Program-made: the position numbers and the translations under genes
NCBI GenBank assembly: GCA_011042705.1
Contig: DRBW01000219.1
Coordinates: forward strand, 1 to 10,627
Source: Caldifarciminota bacterium
GTDB lineage: Bacteria > Hydrothermota > Hydrothermia > B15-G9 > DRBW01
DNA: 10,627 nt
Direction of reading: 5' to 3'
Shown here: positions 6,761-10,627 of the stretch, piece by piece
How positions within the stretch are numbered: the stretch's first letter is position 1
How the letters are laid out: each line of letters opens with the position of its first letter
Notes under the pieces: model-generated
Told to the model about the DNA's origin: nothing
Databases searched by the model: none
What the model saw: the letters and a program-made list of their open reading frames with translations, nothing else

Positions 6761-8752
6761 TTAACTTCCCGATTCCTCATCGAGAAAAACCGTGAAATAA
6801 GCTCTCTTAGCAAGGGGAGTGAAGGGCTTTCCGCCGTTCTCATAAAACTTGGTGAAGAATTCTACATACTGAAGACGGAGGCTGTGCACGAAACCCCCGA
6901 GTGCATTGACGGCGATGCTGAAAATGTGACCTAAGACGAAAACAAGCCCGGCCAGGACGTACCCTACCACCGGGAAACCCATTACGAGGCCCGCCGTTAT
7001 GTTCACGGCCATCGCTATCCCCGCCGTGACCATGCCGAGGGCCATAAGCCTGACATAGGACAAAAGGTCACCCACAAAGTTGATACCCCCGTACAGGTTG
7101 TAAAGCCCCTTAAGAATCCTTATGACCGGGTTCCTGCTCTTCCCGCCGCTGAAAAAGACGATCAGAAAAACTCCAGCGAAGATAAGGAGGGTCGCTATCG
7201 TCTGGAGAGGACCACCGAAGAGGAAGCTGCCTCCCTTGCCGGCCTTCAAATTGGCGAAAGCCAGCAACCCGGCCGAGAGCAGGACGACAAACCATGCGAG
7301 CTCATTGGAAATGCCTCCCAGAGTATCGCCGAACCTCAGCTTATTGTAGAATCCGACGAGAAGGCCGAAGAGAAGCTGAATGTATCCCAGCGCCAGGGAC
7401 AGGTAGAAAAACTTCATGGGCTCTTTCATGGGATCAAATAGCATGAGGGAGTTCCTGAGGTTCCTGAAAAAGGGAATGGGAAGCCTCTCGGGCAGATCGC
7501 CGAACCAGCTTCCAGTCATGGCTCCCGCGAGCACGGTAAAGAAAGCGCCAGCCACCAGTATCCACAGGAAATCCTTCCCTCCGTGCATCTTCTTCATCAG
7601 GATAAAGCCCAGAATGAGAAGGACTATGCCGTAGGCTGCGTCGGTGAGGCAAAGTCCGAAGAAGAAGGCAAAGAAAGGTGCGAAGAGCGGTGTCGGATCC
7701 ACCTCAGCGTAGTTGGGGAGACCGTAAAGCCTGGTGAGCATCTCGAAGGGCTTGAAAGCCTTCCTGTTGGCGAGATCTACGGGAGGGACCTCTCCGGGCT
7801 GAGGCTCGGAACGGGTTACGTAAACGGTCTCATAGGAAGAGGCAAGTTTCTCGAGCCTGTCCCAGTCGCTTCTCTTCACCCAGCCCTTTATGACGACGGC
7901 CTCCTCCGTCGCTGCAGCCCGGTTCTCGGCCCTGTACTTTTCGAGGATTCCCGCATAATAGTCATAGAGAACCAGCAACTTGTATGCGTCTTTAGCCAGT
8001 TCCTTAGCCTTCGCGGCTATCTCGTTTCTCCGCCGATCTATCTCCGAGAGCCTCTCCCTCAGGCCCTCAATTATCTCGGATGGCTTTCCGGAAAGCCCCT
8101 CGAAATCGGCTTCTTCAAATTCGAGAGCCAGGAGCTCCCTGCGGATTTCCTCCTCGTCCTTTACCCTGAAAACGAGAAGGAGATACGACTTCTTGGCGTC
8201 CCTGTTTACCTCAACATACTCCAGAGGCAGCTCCCGAAGCGAGTCGAGCTTTTCTATGGGAACCGTTCCGGCGACGACGACAACCTCTTGGCTGTGGCCG
8301 AGTTCCTCCACGTTCATATCCAGTTCTTTCCAGGGCAAAAGCCCTTCGAGCCGGTTGAGGAGTGAGTTTTCCTCGACTTTGAGGGCCGAAAGCTCCCTCT
8401 CCATCCCCTCGGTGGACTCGAGGAACTCGTCCATCGGAAAGGAATCGACTATCTCGAAATACTCATTTCTCGTGAGCTCTATCTTCCCGCCGAAAAGGCC
8501 TGCGAGGAAACCCTTCTTAGGGATGTAGGGCTTGAGAAAGCCATGGCTCCTTTTCAACCTGGAAAGGAGGGCCTCGAGCTCACCCTCGTCCCTTTCCTCG
8601 GGGCTGAGGAGCTCCCTTACCTCTTCAATGGAAGCATCGGAGCGGAGATCCGAGACGTGGACGATGGAGGCTTTCTGAAGCTCCTCCAGAAAGGAATCCC
8701 TTTCGCTTTTGTGCAGTAGAATTACGACCTGATCGACGCGGGCGACAGCCAT
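6761..8752 (-). CDS. atpI (ntpI): V/A-type ATPase subunit I (a-type membrane stator)
   Basis: Stator subunit that provides the ion half-channels beside the K ring; homologous to eukaryotic subunit a. It has 663 residues, about the length of E. hirae NtpI. Residues 1 to about 340 are cytosolic, with an alpha-beta lobe (HVSDL near 32-36) and two coiled-coil stretches (about 115-140 and 228-275) that bind the peripheral stalks. From about 355 there are seven to eight membrane helices. Signatures include PTPLFAPFFAFFFGLCLTD (353-371), SYVRLMALGM (565-574) with the essential arginine R568, GHIFSIAVNALGG (608-620), and RLQYVEFF (626-633) with the second conserved arginine R626. The ATG overlaps the TAA of H by one base, with AAGGAA upstream. 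All channel residues known to matter appear intact. Confidence 0.97.
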   Translation of the reverse strand: MAVARVDQVVILLHKSERDSFLEELQKASIVHVSDLRSDASIEEVRELLSPEERDEGELEALLSRLKRSHGFLKPYIPKKGFLAGLFGGKIELTRNEYFEIVDSFPMDEFLESTEGMERELSALKVEENSLLNRLEGLLPWKELDMNVEELGHSQEVVVVAGTVPIEKLDSLRELPLEYVEVNRDAKKSYLLLVFRVKDEEEIRRELLALEFEEADFEGLSGKPSEIIEGLRERLSEIDRRRNEIAAKAKELAKDAYKLLVLYDYYAGILEKYRAENRAAATEEAVVIKGWVKRSDWDRLEKLASSYETVYVTRSEPQPGEVPPVDLANRKAFKPFEMLTRLYGLPNYAEVDPTPLFAPFFAFFFGLCLTDAAYGIVLLILGFILMKKMHGGKDFLWILVAGAFFTVLAGAMTGSWFGDLPERLPIPFFRNLRNSLMLFDPMKEPMKFFYLSLALGYIQLLFGLLVGFYNKLRFGDTLGGISNELAWFVVLLSAGLLAFANLKAGKGGSFLFGGPLQTIATLLIFAGVFLIVFFSGGKSRNPVIRILKGLYNLYGGINFVGDLLSYVRLMALGMVTAGIAMAVNITAGLVMGFPVVGYVLAGLVFVLGHIFSIAVNALGGFVHSLRLQYVEFFTKFYENGGKPFTPLAKRAYFTVFLDEESGS

Positions 8753-9063
8753 TATCCGGTGAGTTCCTTTATCACTCTCTCAACGGCTTTTCCCATTTTC
8801 TCACGAGCTCTCGCCTCAAGCTCCTTCATCTCCTTCGCTTTCTGCTCCCTCAGCCTTTCGAGCTCCTTCTGAGCTTCCTTGCGGGCTTTCTCTATCGCTT
8901 CCCGTATGATGGCTTTCTTCTCCTCCTCGGCTTTTTCCGCTATCTCCTTGGCTTTTGTCCTCGCCTCGGCCAGTATTTCCTCGGCCTTCGCACTGGCCTC
9001 CTCCACTATCCTCTTTGCCTCTTCCTCGGCTTTTTTGATATCCTTTATCAATTCTACAGGCAT
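8752..9063 (-). CDS. atpH (ahaH): V/A-type ATPase subunit H/G (peripheral stalk coiled coil)
   Basis: Forms the peripheral-stalk coiled coil with subunit E. It has 103 residues and is almost wholly helical, rich in Lys, Glu and Ala with repeats such as AEEEAKRIVEEA, AEEILAEA and AKEIAEKAEEE. Alanines and small residues at 11-residue spacing suggest the right-handed coil known for this family. The N-terminus VELIKDIKKAEEEA is typical. The ATG at 9063 has GGAGG at 9069-9073, 5 nt upstream. It is the first ATPase gene in the operon, 47 nt after usp, and its TAA overlaps the ATG of subunit I. Low-complexity coiled coils can mislead, but position and length make this assignment solid. Confidence 0.92.
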   Translation of the reverse strand: MPVELIKDIKKAEEEAKRIVEEASAKAEEILAEARTKAKEIAEKAEEEKKAIIREAIEKARKEAQKELERLREQKAKEMKELEARAREKMGKAVERVIKELTG

Positions 9064-9110
9064 GAAAACCTCCGCATAGACTTTATTTTAAATAAAAGCC
9101 AAAGGGGGGG
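9064..9110 (-). promoter_or_regulatory. Short AT-rich gap between usp and the ATPase genes, with hyphenated palindrome
   Basis: This 47-nt gap holds a run of seven C (minus strand, 9104-9110) directly after the usp stop. A hyphenated palindrome TTTATTT-T-AAATAAA (9082-9096) follows, then the GGAGG of subunit H. No hairpin terminator is visible, so read-through from usp is likely. A weak internal promoter cannot be excluded, but I find no good -35/-10 pair. Confidence 0.3.
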
Positions 9111-10013
9111 TCAAGAAGCCTGATGGACCACAAGGACATCGGTCCTCGAGGCCCTCAGGACTTTCTCCGTTATGCTTCCCATGAACAGTCTCTTGAGGCC
9201 CGATTGCCCTCTCTTGCCCATTATGACCAGGTCGGCCCTTTCCGAAGCCTCGGCTATGCTCTTATCGGCATCGCCCTTCTTGACCTCGGTGACAGCCCCG
9301 GACAGGCCGAGATCGGCGAGCCAGTCAGCTAGCCTCTTTTCGATCTCCGCCCTCAGTTTCTCCTCGCTTCTATCGAGCTCTATTTTGCTTTCCGACGAGA
9401 GTGCGAGCTTCGCGAAATCCGGCATTACATAGAGAGCCCTGACCTTCGCCCGGAGCCTGTCGACAAAATAAGCAGCCCAGAGGGCTGCCTTCTTAGAGTA
9501 CTCCGAAAAATCAACGGCAAGGAGGATCTCTTCGAATCCCTTCTCCCTGTCCTCGAGTTTCTTGACGACCATTACGGGGAAATCGGCGCCCCTTATTATG
9601 CCCTCAGAAATTCCGCCCAGCGAGAGAAACTTGGGGAGATCAGAATATCCGTGCGAACCTATGATTCCCAGATCCGCGCCGATCTGTTCGGCATAGGAGA
9701 GATATCCCTCCTTGGGATTCCCTGTCATGACAAAGACATCTACTTCCTTTACTCCGCTGGTCCTGAGTTTCTCCGCCAGCTTGAGCAAAGACTCCTCTGC
9801 CTGTTTCTCGAGTTCCTCCTCGATGGAAAAAGAAGTCCAGCCCGATATGATTCCCTCGGGATCGAGGGGCAATTCAAGGGGTGGAACGATATGAATCAGG
9901 TGCACTGCCGAGTTGAAAGCCCTCCCCAGATGGGAGGCAACCTGAATCAGCGGATCGGTAAAGTTCGAAAAATCGATACCAACGAGGATCTTTTTGACAT
10001 CAATTTCTGCCAT
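9111..10013 (-). CDS. Tandem-domain universal stress protein (UspA family)
   Basis: Cytosolic protein of 300 residues with two Usp domains. Usp proteins often bind ATP and act in stress or energy responses; the precise role here is not visible. Domain 1 covers about 7-151 (strand KKILVGIDFS, closing strand FPVMVVKK). Domain 2 covers about 160-298 (EEILLAVDFSEYS, closing DVLVVHQ). The ATP-binding motif GxxG-9x-G(S/T) is intact in domain 2 (G266, G269, G279, S280). In domain 1 it is altered: GSHG at 119-122 is followed by ten residues and then GG (133-134), with no Ser/Thr at the expected place. The ATG at 10013 has AGGGAGG at 10019-10025, 5 nt upstream. It precedes the V-ATPase genes by 47 nt on the same strand with no terminator between, so it is probably the first gene of their transcript. 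Confidence 0.93.
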   Translation of the reverse strand: MAEIDVKKILVGIDFSNFTDPLIQVASHLGRAFNSAVHLIHIVPPLELPLDPEGIISGWTSFSIEEELEKQAEESLLKLAEKLRTSGVKEVDVFVMTGNPKEGYLSYAEQIGADLGIIGSHGYSDLPKFLSLGGISEGIIRGADFPVMVVKKLEDREKGFEEILLAVDFSEYSKKAALWAAYFVDRLRAKVRALYVMPDFAKLALSSESKIELDRSEEKLRAEIEKRLADWLADLGLSGAVTEVKKGDADKSIAEASERADLVIMGKRGQSGLKRLFMGSITEKVLRASRTDVLVVHQAS

Positions 10014-10072
10014 AATTTCCTCCCTTTAAAGGTTTTACCGACGGATTTCCGGAGAGCCCGGGGTTGAGATCA

Positions 10073-10098
10073 AAGAACCCGCATATGAATAAGTTCTT
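10073..10098 (-). promoter_or_regulatory. Possible small stem-loop near the 5' end of the usp leader
   Basis: GTTCTT at 10093-10098 and AAGAAC at 10073-10078 on the plus strand are reverse complements with a 14-nt loop. If transcription starts near 10101, this stem would sit almost at the 5' end of the mRNA, where such stems can slow decay. Six base pairs is weak, so this is tentative. Confidence 0.2.
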
Positions 10099-10100
10099 CA

Positions 10101-10136
10101 CGCTAAAATTCTAAAGGATGGCTTTTAAAATGACAA
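10101..10136 (-). promoter_or_regulatory. Sigma-70-like promoter for usp and probably the V-ATPase operon
   Basis: On the minus strand TTGTCA (10131-10136) and TAGAAT (10108-10113) are separated by exactly 17 nt. Each hexamer matches the bacterial consensus at five of six positions. Transcription would start near 10101, giving a leader of about 87 nt that ends in the strong usp ribosome-binding site. This is the only strong promoter I see upstream of the ten-gene cluster. It indicates bacterial transcription machinery. Confidence 0.7.
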
Positions 10137-10150
10137 TGAGGGCATAAATT

Positions 10151-10627
10151 TCAACGCAGGAATGCGAGCAGGGCGAAGAGGACTGACAGCGCCGAGAAGG
10201 CGAGGAGAAAATAAATGAGCATCATCACACGCCCGATAGACCGCCTGCACTCATTTTCCATCGATTCCAGGCGCCCGGATAAATCCTCCAGTTGTCTCTG
10301 TACTACACCTGCGGAGTTCTTGAGGTTATCGAGTTTCGCCAGAGCTGAGCCCAGCCCGTCCTCGTATTTTTCGAGCATGTTTGATATCTCGCCGATGTCC
10401 TTCAGCGTTTCTCCCGTGGCCTTCTCAAGACCGTCGAGCTTCTGCAGTACGGTGCTGAGAGCCTCTTTTGACTTCTCGAGCTTCTCTACGATCTCGGGAC
10501 CCTTCAATCCGAGGAAGCCCTCCACCACTTTAAAGTGCCCCCGCGCCACTTCCTCGAGCATGGAGACTATATTCCTGAGACTCTCCCTGACATCCCTGAG
10601 GCTATCGGAAGTCGTCTTGAACAGGTC
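10151..10627 (-). CDS. Coiled-coil protein with C-terminal membrane anchor, partial at 5' end
   Basis: The frame is open to the right edge, so the N-terminus is missing; 158 residues are visible. An ATG at 10561 is possible, but the 22 codons before it (beginning DLFKTTSDSLRDVRESLR) have the same amphipathic character, so the gene very probably starts outside. Residues about 1-130 are helical with heptad-like leucines. A loose repeat carrying LxxLxKLDxL recurs after 35 residues, or five heptads (KLD at visible residues 63-65 and 98-100). A single hydrophobic helix (about 133-155) ends the protein, which suits a tail-anchored or inner-membrane coiled coil. I do not recognise a named family. 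It lies 137 nt upstream of usp on the same strand with no terminator evident, but the promoter between them suggests separate control. Confidence 0.75.
   Translation of the reverse strand, partial: DLFKTTSDSLRDVRESLRNIVSMLEEVARGHFKVVEGFLGLKGPEIVEKLEKSKEALSTVLQKLDGLEKATGETLKDIGEISNMLEKYEDGLGSALAKLDNLKNSAGVVQRQLEDLSGRLESMENECRRSIGRVMMLIYFLLAFSALSVLFALLAFLR

Noticed and set aside
7583..8365. A 260-codon plus-strand open frame opposite subunit I
   Set aside because: It is fully inside the conserved subunit I gene and has no recognisable domain, so it is a shadow frame.
9064..9110. A separate sigma-70 promoter for the ATPase genes in the usp-atpH gap
   Set aside because: TTGGCT could serve as a -35, but with 16-18 nt spacing the -10 candidates (TCTATG, CTATGC) are poor.
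1..10627. CRISPR arrays, tRNA or rRNA genes, insertion sequences
   Set aside because: I looked for direct repeats with spacers, cloverleaf-like segments, transposase motifs and terminal repeats, and saw none. Nearly all sequence is accounted for by conserved genes.

Overview
The window carries a complete nine-gene V/A-type rotary ATPase operon on the minus strand. A tandem universal stress protein (Usp) gene lies directly upstream of it, a coiled-coil membrane-anchored protein runs off the right edge, and a convergent plus-strand mazG gene runs off the left edge. Coding density is very high. The only non-coding stretch over 100 bases is the 137-nt usp leader and promoter region (10014-10150), and no gap exceeds 300 bases.

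Organism: a bacterium is most likely. Nearly every gene has a strong AGGAGG-type ribosome-binding site, TTG and GTG starts are used, MazG is of the bacterial GCPWD type, and a very good sigma-70-like promoter precedes the usp gene. The V-ATPase gene order H-I-K-E-C-F-A-B-D is the one typical of euryarchaea and also occurs in some anaerobic or thermophilic bacteria, so an archaeon is not fully excluded. I cannot name a phylum from sequence alone.

Layout in transcription order (right to left): a partial coiled-coil protein with a C-terminal membrane anchor (10627-10151); the promoter (10131-10136 and 10108-10113); a two-domain Usp (10013-9111); a 47-nt AT-rich gap; then atp/ntp subunits H (9063-8752), I (8752-6761), K (6739-6269), E (6272-5691), C (5689-4682), F (4676-4368), A (4352-2583), B (2626-1181) and D (1184-567). 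Genes abut or overlap by 1 to 44 nt with gaps of at most 21 nt, so they form one translationally coupled unit. mazG (2-580, plus strand) converges on D with a 14-nt overlap. A 10-bp inverted repeat there may terminate the operon.

How the genes work together: A and B form the catalytic head; D and F form the central shaft; C connects the shaft to the K ring; E and H form peripheral stalks; I is the membrane stator carrying the half-channels. K has four membrane helices, a single carboxylate and the full set of residues that bind Na+ in the Enterococcus hirae K ring, so this is predicted to be a sodium-translocating machine. The Usp, probably on the same transcript, may bind ATP through its second domain. 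That makes an energy-status link conceivable but unproven.

I see no mobile element, CRISPR array, tRNA, rRNA or clearly novel system. The points most worth a second look are the Na+ ligand set, the usp-ATPase linkage, the MazG domain asymmetry and the 44-nt A/B overlap.
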